Shown here one piece after another: positions 45,411 to 57,752 of a stretch of DNA of 64,000 nt. Source of the stretch: Xylogone sp. PMI_703 (Eukaryota > Ascomycota > Leotiomycetes); NCBI GenBank assembly GCA_021399445.1, contig JAJTUQ010000002.1, forward strand, positions 4,278,001-4,342,000. Reading direction: 5' to 3'. The notes beneath the pieces were generated by a model. It searched no databases and was not told where the DNA came from. It saw only the letters and a list, made by a program, of their open reading frames with translations. Positions within the stretch are counted from its first letter, which is position 1, and every line of letters begins with the position of its first letter. The translations under genes were made by a program, and so were the position numbers.

Positions 45411-47333
45411 CTATAGCCTTCTGAAAACATTTCCGCTAGCACTTCTTCGATCATCTCGTCGTGTTCTTTGTTGTGTATTGGCCTTCTCCGGCTCTTTTCC
45501 AGAGCTCGGGGCAAATGTAACTTGTCGTTCTCCAACAACATCCTCTTTTTCTTTGCTTATTCTACCAGCTCCCTTGTGAAGAGACCCGAGAGATTTATCT
45601 TTTTTCTGATGACCAGATTTCCTATAAGATGATGTTGATATACGCATTTCTGGTTTTTGGACTGCGGTTACTGCTCTTCGAATATTGTCATTGTCGCTTT
45701 CCGAGTCTTCTGCGTCTCTATCGCTGGTCATATCTTGTACAGCACTGTTATCGGCCTTGGTACTGGGGTTGAGTGCCTTGAACTCCCTGCTCTTCTCATC
45801 CACAGCAAACTCTTCGTCTTCAAATAGTTTACCAAATCTCTCATCTCCAAGAATACCCATTTCCTCATCGACCTTTTCTCTTCGTTCTTGTTTCTTCAAC
45901 ATCTTATCAACCAGATTTTGATTGACTTTGACCTTCTTGCTGCCTCTGATTCTACTGGCTCTTTCCTTCTCAACCTTCTCTTTGATTCTCTTCGTCCTCT
46001 CTTCATCCCAGATATATGGATTGGCAATAAGTCGAGCTTGTTCATATAGCTTCGAAGCAACGAAGTATCCATGCATGTATGGCCGCAACAGGTTTGTGGT
46101 CCCGATGAGGTGTGCTAAATTGAGCGCCTTAATTTCTGGTAACGTCAAGAACTTATAATTATCGTATGTTTCGGTAGGTGCTTCCTCAGCCATTTCTTCA
46201 ACCATGTTATCTAGGAAAGAGCACCACTTTGGTGCTGGTCCAAGTTGAGGAATAAAGAAGGCATGTTGTTGCTTGCCTTCGTTTGCTGTTAGGAGCATTC
46301 CACTGTCTCTGCACCAGGCAACGGAGTTAATATCCACAGCAGGCTCAACTGATGTCCAAGCACTTCCATCTGCTGCGTCCCAGAGCTTGATAATCCTCTT
46401 ATCAGCTGAAAGGATCTTCTTTTCAAGCGACGAAGTGGTAAGATGCATCAGTGTCTTGACGGGGTATCCGTAGCCCTGGTCTTTTCGTAATATGGGCACA
46501 GGTCGACGAAGATCGAATAACTGTATGATTCCCTCAGAAGTTCCTACTGCAAGTGATAACCCTGACCGATGGAAATCAAGAGCCGTCACACCTCCTTCCT
46601 GCCCTGCAAGTATTCCAACTCGAGACTTTGAGCGTGGATCCCAGAATTCGACGGTACCAATTGACGTGCCAAATGCTTGCAAATTATGACTGTCTTCGGC
46701 GAGCGCAGCGACGTTCACGCTGCCAGTATTGATCCCTCCCTGTAGAGCACCACCGCCAGCAGTAGTCATGTCATCTCCGCCCACATCTATTTGATACGGT
46801 TTCATATATCTGCCAATTTCAAGATTTAGACGGTAGACCTCACCGAGGCCTTCCGCATTCACGCCAACAGCAGGAATTAAAGCTTCTGCCGAGAGTCTCT
46901 GATATACAAGATCTCTTCCATATCGAGGTAAGCGTGTCTGATAGTGACAACCCCCAGGAGTATGAAACTCTAGACTTCTGTCGGTCTGCAAGTGGAGTGA
47001 TTTGGAGTAGTCGGAAGAAAGTAGAACGAATGAATGGTTCAATGCTGTTGTGTGCCGCGCAAACGAAAGCGCAAGGTGAGGGAGATAATGAGTGTGTATT
47101 TGTGGCTTGTATGTTCCTGTACTCATAACCCACTCCCCATCATCACTAACTCTAATGCAGTTGCTGGCTTCTTCGAATTCAAAATCTTGCAAAAGTTCAA
47201 CTCGATTGGCATATTCTGGATCATTTTTCAGGCTCCTCTTTCGTTTTCGCGCAAGCCAGTCAGGAAGAGGTCTGGCTGTCGATGCCCCAGAAATGGTATA
47301 TACTGGGACATCGCTGGCATTTGTAAGCTTCAT
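45411..47333 (-). CDS. ENP2: Ribosome biogenesis protein Enp2/NOL10, 640 aa, intronless
   Basis: Nucleolar WD-repeat protein of the small-subunit processome, needed for early 18S rRNA maturation. Single exon. MKLTNASDVPVYTISG opens the protein, followed by the LPDWLARKRKRSLKND segment typical of the family. A beta-propeller covers about 45-380, with SKSLHLQTDRSLEFHTPGGC, VGVNAEGLGEVYRLNLE, FDLRRPVPIL and KIIKLWD-like repeats. The family hallmark YETYDNYKFLT-like segment (ETYDNYKFLTLPEIKALNL) leads to a NUC153 region. There DERFGKLFEDEEFAVDEKS is followed by FKALNP. The C-terminus is a basic tail (QRTRRDDRRSASGNVFRRL). It is slightly shorter than the yeast protein of about 700 residues. The gene is divergent from MED13, 543 bp away. 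Confidence 0.95.
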   Translation of the reverse strand: MKLTNASDVPVYTISGASTARPLPDWLARKRKRSLKNDPEYANRVELLQDFEFEEASNCIRVSDDGEWVMSTGTYKPQIHTHYLPHLALSFARHTTALNHSFVLLSSDYSKSLHLQTDRSLEFHTPGGCHYQTRLPRYGRDLVYQRLSAEALIPAVGVNAEGLGEVYRLNLEIGRYMKPYQIDVGGDDMTTAGGGALQGGINTGSVNVAALAEDSHNLQAFGTSIGTVEFWDPRSKSRVGILAGQEGGVTALDFHRSGLSLAVGTSEGIIQLFDLRRPVPILRKDQGYGYPVKTLMHLTTSSLEKKILSADKRIIKLWDAADGSAWTSVEPAVDINSVAWCRDSGMLLTANEGKQQHAFFIPQLGPAPKWCSFLDNMVEEMAEEAPTETYDNYKFLTLPEIKALNLAHLIGTTNLLRPYMHGYFVASKLYEQARLIANPYIWDEERTKRIKEKVEKERASRIRGSKKVKVNQNLVDKMLKKQERREKVDEEMGILGDERFGKLFEDEEFAVDEKSREFKALNPSTKADNSAVQDMTSDRDAEDSESDNDNIRRAVTAVQKPEMRISTSSYRKSGHQKKDKSLGSLHKGAGRISKEKEDVVGERQVTFAPSSGKEPEKANTQQRTRRDDRRSASGNVFRRL

Positions 47334-47876
47334 CGTGAAATGAGCTACACAAAAACAGAGCTATTCGTGAACCAAATCTTTTTTTTTCATGCAACTTTTC
47401 ACCTAAATTTTGGCTTGCTTCTATTTATGGCGGATAAATGTTATTGCATTAGCTTCGGGTACAGCCGAGTTCGATCTAGCGCTTCAAAATGGTTAGGTGC
47501 AGGCTTGTGCTTACCTGGGGTGCTGCTTGTAATCGCCCTGGTCGGGGTTTGCAATGTCGCATCCTTACATTTCGGCGGTTTGGCGTGATAAAACCTCCAC
47601 GGACAGCTCTAATCGATTGTCGCGTCCAACTCAACGTTGGACAATTGTGCCATTGCATGTTTTTAAACAGTGCAGGGGACACAATTCTTGTTGAGATGGA
47701 GCCCAACCAGTCAACATACAATCGACATACGGATCAAGCACAAACTAGACAGGAGCGCAACACAACTGGTCGATAGGGCAGATTCGAATAGCTGTCCAGG
47801 CACCAGCTCGTACGCCCTTTATCAGACGTTCTGCAGCGTATGAGATAACATACTATATTGATGCTTTTGCTCCGCC
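47334..47876. promoter_or_regulatory. Divergent promoter region, ENP2 / MED13
   Basis: 543 bp between the two start codons. An AAATTTT core near 47,404 resembles part of the ribosomal RNA-processing element of yeast ribosome-biogenesis genes, but it is a weak match. No coding sequence supported. Confidence 0.45.
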
Positions 47877-50800
47877 ATGGAGCCTGGTGACTACCTGACA
47901 AATGCTTTGTCCGTCGTAAGTTCCGATGTCATTGGAGCTTATCATTCCCTTTTCTAACGATACATAGACCAGCTATTCGTCAATACAATATGAATATCTC
48001 GAACTCTCCAGCCCTTCGCGCCTTGCCCGTCAACAGCTCAATCAAGCTGAGCGTGCCTGGCACGAAGAAGGTGCACTTGTATACCGCGATCAATTGCGAG
48101 ACGGAATATGGATGTTTCGATCGATAGCGAACTCGAACAAAGGATTGGCGGGGGAATCAGCAATTGTGGCTTCGCCAAATCTCGTTGAAATTCGAGGCAT
48201 TACCCTCTCGGTGAAGGATAGAGGAGTATACGAGCCCGCAAGTTTGGTCAAAGGGAGATCTACTATCATGACCAATTTTAGTAGTCTAACACCCACTTCA
48301 TCACCATCTTCTTCGCTTGAGGGTTCCGGTAGGAATGCACATATTCTTAATGCTAAAGCTGCTCAAACAAATCCTCAAAACCCTGTTAATGAAGCCTTTT
48401 CAAGTTCTCCTGCTACTACGTCGGGGATATCTCCTGATATTCAGTCACTGACTATGAAAGATATGCATGCTTTATTCATATCTGCAGTTCTGAGCTCTGT
48501 TACTTATTTTCTTTGTCGCGATTGTGATTTCATTCCTCTCAATTCCAGAACCTTTGCGATGAGGTCACTCTCACACACAGACCTAACTACTGTTCTTGCG
48601 ACAATCGATGTCAGTTTAACATCCTTAGGGTCACTCGTCGTCAAGGCGTACTCCGAAAGAGCCTTTGGAATTGAGAGCATGCAGACTTCTATAAATCCAT
48701 CTGGATCTCTTCTCACTACACCAGATAATTTGCCTACAGGGGCTCCACTGTGGCTGGGACCAACTGGAAATCCCGCAAGGTTTCATAGTTTGCTTGACGA
48801 AAAGCAGATCCGAGGGAACTCATCTATTCAAACCCAGATTAGTCCCTCAGGCCAGAGCTTTTGTGAACCTGATTTTGTATCGATTAGTACCTGGAGATCT
48901 GAGTGCCTCGAGTGGTTGTCTGTTAAGGGACTAGATCCCTCCAGAGTTGAAAAAAAGGGGTGGATCATGGTTCAGATATTAAGACAAGATTCCCCCCACT
49001 TTACTAGACATTACACCGGAGTGCCCTCGAACGAAGATGTATCTATAATCCCTTGGCCAGTTGCGCTATGTTTTCGAGTTTCTAATATGGAAACTCCTGG
49101 ATTAGCGCCCTGGAAAACTCAACTGTCTTCACGAAGCCCTCTTTCTTTTGCTGAAGAGTGGTTTAGCAACCAAGATGCCAGAGCATCTGCAAAATCAAAG
49201 CGACAGAAGGAAAAGCAAATAAATGAAGTATCATCAAAGGAACGTATGGAAAACGACCTCCGGGCTCAGCCAATCACTAGCCACTCACCAGCTAATCTCA
49301 GGCGAAGTAGTAATGCTGGTGCTGTATATCCAACACCTCCTGATGGGGTTAGTCATCCTGTTGGTGCCACTCCATCCTTTGACGGAACAATATCCTCACC
49401 AGGCAATGCAAACCAGCTGTTTGCTAACGAAGCCGACGCTGCAGCTCCCACAAATCCTGGAGTCGCAGAGGCTGAGGCTGGTAATTGGCCATCCTCGGAG
49501 AGCAAAGAGCGGATTAATCCGAACTTGAACTTTAATGATAATGAGAATGATGATGATAACCTTTTTGGGGATATGGAAGGAGATTTGTTTGCTGACGCAG
49601 CTGTTACGGATGCTGATTTTAACTTTTTCGATGACCCTGGAGGTGCTAATATTGATCAAGGCTCTGGCTCATCTGGAGTTGACATGGATGTGGTTTTTCA
49701 CGAAGACAGCAATACCGATCAAGCAAGGCCTGCCAACAACATCACAGCAGAACGCGAGCAACATGATACTCTGATGGAGGACTTGAACGAAATGGCAAGC
49801 ATTGGGCATCATGGGAACAAGCTGCCGCCTTCACAATCTGGTGCAGAGGAAACTGACACAAATCAAGATATCCATAAATCTAATACCTTAGGAGTTTCTC
49901 TTCCGCCGCCCCCGTCGGTAGTTAGTCCTCCATTCAACATGACAACCATATTTCAACGATTCTTCGCAGATCCTAAAGATATACCCCGGGTCTCGATACA
50001 ACAACCTAGGAGAACCAGCATCTTCAAAAAATTAGAATTTGAAAGTTCTCTAAAGTCTGTGAACAAAAAGTATGAGCTAAATGGACGTTTTGATTACCCT
50101 GAAAATGATCAGAAGAAACAGCCATTCCATCTTTCAGACCTGCCTCGGACAGATTATTTAAGCCGACAGCGTAGAATATCGAGCGAGGAACACAATACCC
50201 ACGATGTATCAGAACCGCAAATCTTGAAGACAATTACGAAGGAAGTCGATGGGAGTGATGCTCAGGATATTGGATCGCCCACGGATTCAGAGGTATCGAG
50301 TCGAATTTCTGATCAAGATTATGTAGGTCGTGCAACGGATTTTAGTACATTCAATCTTGCACCAGGAATCAAGAGAAAGCGGAATATAGAAGATGAAGAA
50401 CAAGATGATATAACGTCATCATTGGGCGCTTTAATTGTCGATTATGATCAATCGCTCGGCTCGCCAGGTTCTCTAGGCGGATTGAACTTCTATGTTTTTG
50501 CTTCGGACCCGGGAGACTGGCCCCTGGGTCCCTACTTCAGTATCCCGGGGCCTGAAAGCCAGTATCGCCCAACACTCTCAGATTCCGACTACATCGCAAC
50601 TGCTCAGATAATTGCAGACCAAGCTATCTCAGGAACCTTCAAGCTACCACAGGATAACAAAAGTCAATTAGAGAAATATTGTACGGAACTGAATACTGTA
50701 CGTGATTTAGCACAATGTCTTGTGCAAGCTGCAAAGCTTTGTTTAGATAAGGTTACAGCTTGTAGTCTGTCTTCATTCCTGGAAATCCAAGGGATACCTG

Positions 50801-52728
50801 TTCTGGCACAAGGAATACGTGTGCAACCTAGGCCTATACCTGGGACGAGAGCTGTTCAAACCCCGGAAAGTAGCAGATTTAGGAATCTGTTTTCGCTGCC
50901 TCCACCAGAGTTAGAGGTGCAGCGGTCGGATTCAAAACTTACTATACTACCACCTGCAGTGAATTTCTGGGAAACATTAGGCTTGAGTCCTTCTGAGGGT
51001 GGGAAGGATGTTGCAGCTCTCTGTGTATATCCGAATCTTGATGGGATACTTGATGCGGCGAATACCTTCCTAAATGAAATGAGAAGCGTCTATGAATCGT
51101 ATAAACTAGGTACTCATGATCGTATAGCCTCTAAGGAAGCAGCAGATGGCCTCGTGTCGTTTGATGCAGAGCTGTGCCACCGGTCTAGTGAAACCCTTAA
51201 CTTCGGAGATTTGAAAGAGATTACATTGCGAATCAGTAGGATCTTATCTACCGTTTCCGCTGAGGGATCTTCCCGGAAGAATCTTGTCGTCTACTTTGTT
51301 TATCCGGTTGATAACCAGTCACTTTTGATGCACATATGCGCGTCATTTAAGCTACTCTTTGATTTTTACAGAAAAGCCTTGGCCGAAAGAAAACTTATCG
51401 CCTCCAATGAGCTAGTTCTTCAACTTATACCACTAGACTTGGTAGCTTCACCCACTTCGATTAGAATACCGTCGCCTACAGAATATGTAAGGCTCGCAAT
51501 GCAAGTATATGACCGGTGCATAAACTTTGCATCAGCTTCGTCTCCTCCGGCGATATTACTTGATCAGCCATTGCCAAAGAGCATTGATTTCAAGCTCAGT
51601 ACAAGCCAATCTGCGTCCGTATTGCAAGAAAATACTTGTCTTCATGTGGCATATGCTCAAAGTATTGATGACAGGTGGATCACAGCGGCGTGGACTGATA
51701 ATAGGGGAAATCGTCAGATGACGTCTTCATACTGTCTAGGCCGCAGGCACGAGATATTTTCACGAACATTCTCGGAAATAGCAAACGAGATTTGGCAAAC
51801 TACGTTGGACGTCGTATTGCAGAAGAAAATCAACTGGCGCATAATGATTGTTAAGGCCGGAACAATGGATCAGACAGAGGTTGATTGTTGGATCAATCTC
51901 GCGGCTTCATCAGATGCGCAAGTTAGCTTGACCCTACTCACTGCTAAATCGGAGCCCTCATTACAACTAATGCCAACTCCAAGCACCTTACAGCCGCCAA
52001 CGCATATCTCACAGGCTGTGATAACTCCCGCATCAACGCCTCAAACGATGTCAACATCTATCGTGTCTCCAGAAAACCTTCACACGACTGATCCTTCAGC
52101 GGGACCGGATAACCTTCAAGTTTCTGATACTCTAACTGCATCTTCAGAGACCGGAACAAATAGTTATGTGTCAGCAAATGATAGTGCAGCTCCATTTCAA
52201 ATGTCTGGTATATCTTCAGGTAATGCAGCGGTCTTGCAAAATGCTATATCCTCGCCTGAAAATGCTGGTACTCCAACTCGTGATACTCCTGGCAGTGTGC
52301 CTACCCCAGCTGTAGACTCTCCTGTCAACCCGGGAACCCCAGGCGATATTTCCTCAGAACCTGATATCGAAGCTCGAATTATCGACTACACGGATGAATC
52401 TTGGGGTGCCATTTTATCACACCGATTAAATAATTCGAACTCTCTTCTTGACTTGAACCTAGCGCTCATCAGTGGTTACATCATTAAACGGGGTGGCACT
52501 TCGAACGACGACCCACCTGTATTACTAGAGGTTAACATCATACACAGTGATATTGTGGGCAACACTAGGACTTTCTACGAAGGTTTATTACGAGAGATTA
52601 TAGGATATTATAGGGGTTTATCAACCCTGGCAAGGGCAAGAGGTGTCATAGATCCAGTTAAAGACGGACGGCCGTGGCATATTGCAGCAGCAGAGAAAGC
52701 GGTTAAAGCATTGTACTTGCTCCTATAG
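47877..52728 (+). CDS. MED13: Mediator kinase-module subunit Med13 (Ssn2), 1599 aa
   Basis: Links the Cdk8-cyclin C-Med12 kinase module to core Mediator and represses or tunes RNA polymerase II transcription. Exons are 47877-47915 (39 nt, 13 codons) and 47968-52728; the junction is in phase 0 and the intron has a TTCTAAC branch site. The N-terminal Med13 domain is seen in ERAWHEEGALVYRDQLRDGI and WMFRS. A long disordered acidic Asn/Asp-rich stretch lies in the first half (NFNDNENDDDNLFGDMEGDL), which could be an activation-like or degron region. The C-terminal domain begins at about residue 830 (FYVFASDPGDWPLGPYF) and continues through LVVYFVYPVDNQSLLMHICA, WITAAWTDNRG and a catalytic-looking but non-enzymatic PIWI-like fold. 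It ends with GGTSNDDPPVLLEVNIIH and AAEKAVKALYLLL. Its size is normal for Pezizomycotina. Confidence 0.95.
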
Positions 52729-53327
52729 TGCGACTCATATATGAATAAGCATTCCACGGTAGTTTAGACGATAGATAATTTCATCTTTCCAAATAATCAA
52801 AGCACTTAGTTGAAATTAATATTATTTTGGTCACATTTATAGAAGAGTGCTATAGAGAATAGAAGGGCGTCACTATACACTGGCAGATTGACTATCACTT
52901 CGATGTGAAAAGATAAACAGGTAAATCCAAACCTGTATATGCTTCTTTAGTACAACTGAGTATTGTATCGACAACACCAAATCTTACATCAATACAATCT
53001 CCTGTCTTTTTCACTCACAGCACAAAGGTTACCAGAGAAGCAGTTGCGAGGCTGACAGAGGGGAGGGGGTGTTGTCATAACAAACTAGGGGTTGCTAATC
53101 AGCGGTGACAGGGTCCTCGTTATCAAAGGACCCCTCCCAGGTTCCGCTCAGAATTTTTGGAGGGGCAGCGTTTTCTGTATGTGAGCCCCGCCCACGTGGG
53201 TTCCCCTTACGAGCTATAAACCCAATTGACGTGATAGAGCAAGAGCAATACAAAAAGCCCCGATCGCGGTTTAATAAGGTATCTGTGATCTTTTATTTGG
53301 ATCTCAGAAATACTTGTGCTTCTCAGG
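52729..53327. other. Intergenic region, 599 bp
   Basis: 3' UTR of MED13 and promoter of the methylthioadenosine phosphorylase gene. A TATAAA-like box (CTATAAAC) lies at about 53,213, and the CACGTG palindrome listed below sits just upstream. No coding sequence seen. Confidence 0.6.
53191..53200. promoter_or_regulatory. CCCACGTGGG palindrome (CACGTG E-box) before the MTA phosphorylase gene
   Basis: A perfect 10-bp palindrome centred on CACGTG, 128 bp before the ATG and about 15 bp before a TATAAA-like box. CACGTG is the core bound by Cbf1 with Met4 at yeast methionine genes, and the gene downstream acts in methionine salvage. Binding is inferred. Confidence 0.45.
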
Positions 53328-54437
53328 ATGGCGGATATCCCAGACAACCTCAAAGGTAAGCATACTTGGTTGCTCTAGAATCCTTTCATTAAATTATTTT
53401 CTCGAAAAGAAGTGAGCTACAACTTTACATAGGTACTATCCATATCGCGGTAATCGGCGGCACTGGATTACAAAAACTCGAGGGTTATGAACCCGTGGCC
53501 ACCGTCAATCCTCTCACACCTTGGGGTTACCCTTCGGCGCCAATTCACATTCTGCAACATAATGAGCACAACATTGCCTTCCTCTCACGACACGGAAATT
53601 ACCATGAGTTGACTCCTCATGAGGTCCCCAACAGAGCAAACATCGCTGCTTTGAGGCATTTGGGAGTTCGAACAATCATTGCTTTCAGTGCTGTCGGGAG
53701 TCTACAGGAGGAGATCAAACCGAGGGACTTCGTAGTTCCGGACCAAATTATAGATCGAACAAAGGGTACAGAGCTCTCATGCTGAATATAACATCGCATA
53801 GCTAATACAGCAATAGGAATAAGACCCTTTACATTCTTCGAAAAAGGGGTGGTGGGCCACGTTGGGTTCGCGGATCCATTTGACGAGCAGATAGCAAAGA
53901 TAGTCAGGGAGTGTGGACATGCCTTGGCTGGTGAGGGGGTGACAATGCATGACAAGGGAACAATCATCTGTATGGGTGAGTTTAACACATATGACCTCTT
54001 GGAATCAACTAACCAAGGCTTCTCAAAATATAGAAGGTCCACAGTTTTCTACTCGCGCAGAGTCAAACATGTATCGCTCATGGGGTGGTTCCGTGATTAA
54101 CATGTCTGCTCTCCCTGAAGCGAAATTGGCTCGTGAGGCTGAGATGGTATATCAAATGATATGCATGGCAACTGACTATGACTGCTGGCACTCGACAAGC
54201 GCAGATGTGGACGTTGCAATGGTGATGGGAAACATGGCTGCTAACTCAGTGAATGCAAAGCGCGTGGTAGGCGCAGTACTTGATAAGCTGTCAGCCTTGG
54301 AGCATTCGAATTTGATTACTGGAAAGCATTGGGAGGGCCAGACATCTAACATGATTAAGTTCATCACAAAACCAGAAGGACGAGGTGCTGAGGGAGCTAA
54401 GGGAGTGGAATATCTATTTCCTGGTGTCTTCAGCTAG
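53328..54437 (+). CDS. MEU1: S-methyl-5'-thioadenosine phosphorylase, 307 aa
   Basis: Cleaves 5'-methylthioadenosine with phosphate to adenine and 5-methylthioribose-1-phosphate, the first step of methionine salvage after polyamine synthesis. Exons are 53328-53355 (28 nt), 53433-53765, 53817-53975 and 54034-54437 (924 nt, in frame). IAVIGGTGLQKLEG holds the first phosphate loop and FLSRHGNYHELTPHEVPNRA is the classic MTAP signature. AFSAVGSLQEEIKPRDFVVP and EGPQFSTRAESNMYRSWGG (the substrate and phosphate pocket) follow. MSALPEAKLAREAEMVYQMI and TDYDCWH, with the catalytic-site Asp, are also present. The length is close to the usual 300-340. No key segment is missing. This is the clearest single-enzyme call in the right half. 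Confidence 0.96.
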
Positions 54438-54840
54438 TGGATTGCCTTTGCGCTGGCGGCAGTAGTGGAATCGGATGAACCATAGACCTTGATGATTGGG
54501 GAAATTACTGAGTTGGAAATGGATATACCACTACTACCCTAGTTAGCAAAAATGTGCAAGCATGCTTTTGGACATGGACAGTATATTGAATAATCATACA
54601 AGAAGGCTTGATGTATATCTACTCTCTAAGCTATACGGGGCTATCCGAACAAAAACATAGAGGCATACAATTCTGCTAAGGTCAACGCCTTAAGCACATC
54701 CAGAGCGCCAAGGGTATCCTGTAAGAACGAGCTACTATAAAAATACAAAATATCATTACTCGCATGCCCAAAGCAAAAAACAGTGCCATCAATCGTCGAA
54801 TAACACGAAGCGCAAGACCAATACCGTGCCATACGGTCAG
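54438..54840. other. Intergenic region, 403 bp, convergent 3' ends
   Basis: 3' flanks of the phosphorylase gene and of the disordered-protein gene. No coding sequence supported. Confidence 0.6.
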
Positions 54841-57468
54841 TCAATGCCCTGAGCCCAGTAACAACCTCCTATTCTTCTTTATTAGGACGTTCAACTTCTT
54901 CTCGAGGACCTCTGTCTCCTTTCTTGCCAGCTGGATGGCGCTTTCTGCTTCATCGACACTTAGCAGGGAAACATTACCTAGAGTGTCGTTCTTTTCATTC
55001 TCATGTCCAATGGCGAACTGTGCGGCCATACTAGCCCAACCTGCTGCTAAGATGTCTGCTCTATTAGCCATACCGGAAGCGGACTCCGATCGCTCAGATC
55101 CAGTAGCACTCGCATCATTCATCCACCTTGCCCATATCGTTGATTCAGGTTGGTTTGCCTCTGGATTGGGCCCGGTTGTGTTCAAGGCTTTTTCGAGCTG
55201 TAGAGGCGTCGCAAGAGACGGAAGTACATATTGATTGATATAGTTAAGTGCCTCATCATGGTGAATCTTAGTGACTGGGTCAAACTGCGAAGACGGCCCA
55301 CTTGAAGATGGTAAAAAGGCGGTAGAACCGCTGGGAACTGCACGTCCTCCAATTAAGGTGAACCCTTTGTTGGCATGCTCCTTCCCAGAATTGAAAGTAA
55401 CCACAGGTGGCTCCTTTGAAAGCTGCGATTGGAGCTCTAGGTATCGTTCCTCTTCTTCAGGGGTTAAATTCCTAACACAATTTCCGCTTGGTGTTAACAA
55501 GATACGAGAGCCTTCAACTATCTTGTGTACTGGTTTGCCAGAAAGTAGGGCGGATTCATCCTCCTGAGTAATTGTCAGCTTTTGATCGACATTGCTTGCT
55601 TCTCCCGAGAATTCGTGACGATGATTAACACCAACAGGTGGCTGAAGGAGACCTAAGCTAGTAGGGTCCTTAATGAAACCGGACGAAACGAGTTGTTGCA
55701 GCGCCCATGACGGGGTAATCTGTTTCTCCGGCGCTTCTTCTGGTTGCTCTGTGATAGTTGCGGTAGTCTCGACAGGAGCGATATTTTTGGATTTTGATTT
55801 GCTCTTTCCCTTAGCGTCATTTACCTTAGCCTTATTGATATCTTTGCTAGGGGAGAGGGGTTTCTCTGGAGCTAAAGGCAATGGTTCTCGTGTTATAACC
55901 TCAGTCTTAGTGGCTACAGCTACAGCTCCAGCACCTGGAGAAGCTGGCCTACTGACAACTGGGGTTGAACCTCCTGCAGTGTTGTTGCTAATCTTTTCCT
56001 TCTTCTGCTTCTTTTTTCTGCCAACAATTGGCGCAATTTCCACTTCAGGTTCTGGTTTTAGGATGGTTGCCTCTACAGCCGACTTCTCTTTCTCCTTTTG
56101 AGCTTCTCGACGTTGTTTCTTCTGCATACTCTTGGTAGTTGTCCTTACGGGTGCGGATCCAACTTTAGATGGTGGAGGCGAACTAGCTCTAGACAGCGAT
56201 GCGGACGTAATAGACGCATTATCGGAAACATTCTCGCTGGCAGGGGTAGCTGGGCGTTCCAATCTTGAGGCTGAAGCAAGGCTGGGTTGTCGGGAAGGTG
56301 GAAAGTTGATTGGGACCGTCGACGTCGCCGAAGATGGTGTCGCAATAGAGCCAGCTGGTACGTCTGCTTTTGGGGTGGGAATAACTCTCAGCATCTTTGG
56401 AGCAGCTTTCGGTGCTGGAGATTGTGTAGGAATTGGTGGAGCGCTTGGCGGGAGTGGAGGAAATGCGGATGGAGCAAGGGTTGATTTGTGGTTCGTTTCT
56501 GGAGTAGAAGGAGGTTGAGTCGCGGTAGGAACAGTGATATTGAGTATCCCTGGCGTAGAACGCTTGCTGGGTGTCTTGTTGGGGGCATCCATTCCTGGTG
56601 CTTGGGATCCAGTTTTATTATCTAACTTAGCTATTGGCGTTGGGATGGGTTGTTTTGAGGGCACTGATATCTGTTCAAATTTTTCTCCAGTTCGCTCTAA
56701 GGCGGGAAAATCCTCAGGTTGAATGGACGACGATGTATGGGAACCAAGGGAACTGGAGGCTGGTGCTTTCGAAAGCCCAGTGTTTGGTGTGAGAGGCTTA
56801 ACATTCTCTTTTGTATGGGTACCTGACGTTTCAGTAACTTTTGAAGTTTGGGACTGTTGGTTAGCAGTTAGAGCAATTGAAGCACCAGGAGCGGGAGTTG
56901 CTGCTTGTAAGGCAGGTCCGACATTAAACTGCCGTTGAGTAGGGATCCCAGGTGGTGGTGTAGGGCGTGGCAAAGCGTTGGATAGAACGTTGCCAGGTGC
57001 AAGAGGTGACATATGCGCATGAGGAATTGGCAAACCAGGTGGAACTGAGGGAGTTGACGAACGGGATGCTATACCGAACCAGTCTACACTTCTAGGTACG
57101 CCATAGAATGGAGCAGTATCAGCTACCAAGGCGTCCACAGAGTGCGTTGCTTCATCAAGAGATGGCAGGTTTTGATCATCTACTAGAGTATATTTATGTT
57201 AGCCGGTTTCTTCTTAAGATTTCGCAACTCAAAATGATTAAAATTGAAACATGAAGTCTTGAAATATCCGGGTAGAGATTCTGGAGAGCAGGCTAGCTTG
57301 TATTCATCACGAATTCCACCATCGTCTTCGGATAGCTTAGAAAAGATAGTACTGATTGCATAGAATATGTAAGAATGTTATATTGACCAGCCAGGAAATG
57401 GCATAGGGTCGGGGATTTACGTACATGAAAAGCTGTCCTGATGAAGACGATGATGGAATTCTTGACAT
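54841..57468 (-). CDS. Disordered Pro/Ser/Lys-rich protein, 828 aa; possible C-terminal part of Not4
   Basis: My stand-alone model on the minus strand has exons 57468-57425, 57351-57251 and 57182-54841 (2487 nt, in frame). The first exon gives MSRIPSSSSSGQLF and the second TIFSKLSEDDGGIRDEYKLA. The third starts after a CTAAC-containing 68-nt intron with a tandem TAGTAG acceptor. The protein is mostly disordered: Pro-rich repeats, SRQPSLAS, then Lys-rich SMQKKQRREAQKEKEKS. More ordered parts are RILLTPSGNCVRNLTPEEEE (near residue 650), DEALNYINQYVLPSL, and a C-terminal helix ESAIQLARKETEVLEKKLNV ending in IKKNRRLLLGSGH. I associate this C-terminal layout with long filamentous-fungal Not4 proteins, from memory. 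The gene follows Not4 on the same strand, 284 bp away, and a phase-compatible intron could fuse the two. Confidence 0.68.
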
Positions 57469-57752
57469 GACTTTGTCGTCAAGAATATGAAGCCCTGCTA
57501 CCTTCAACAGAATCAGATAGATATGAGAAAACTACCAGGAGAACCCCTCAATTTCCCAATTGCAAATGACGCCAAAGCATCCAGAGTTTCTTTCCTCGAA
57601 GCTCATTAATGCGCGCTAAAATAAGATGTGTTTTTCCCGAGCCAGATGCAATCCCCTGCAAGGGGTCTTTGTGAACGCCAATCACACAAATAAAAGAGAA
57701 ATTATATACAATACGCCACCCAATACACGAAACGCCTATATCCAACCCATGC

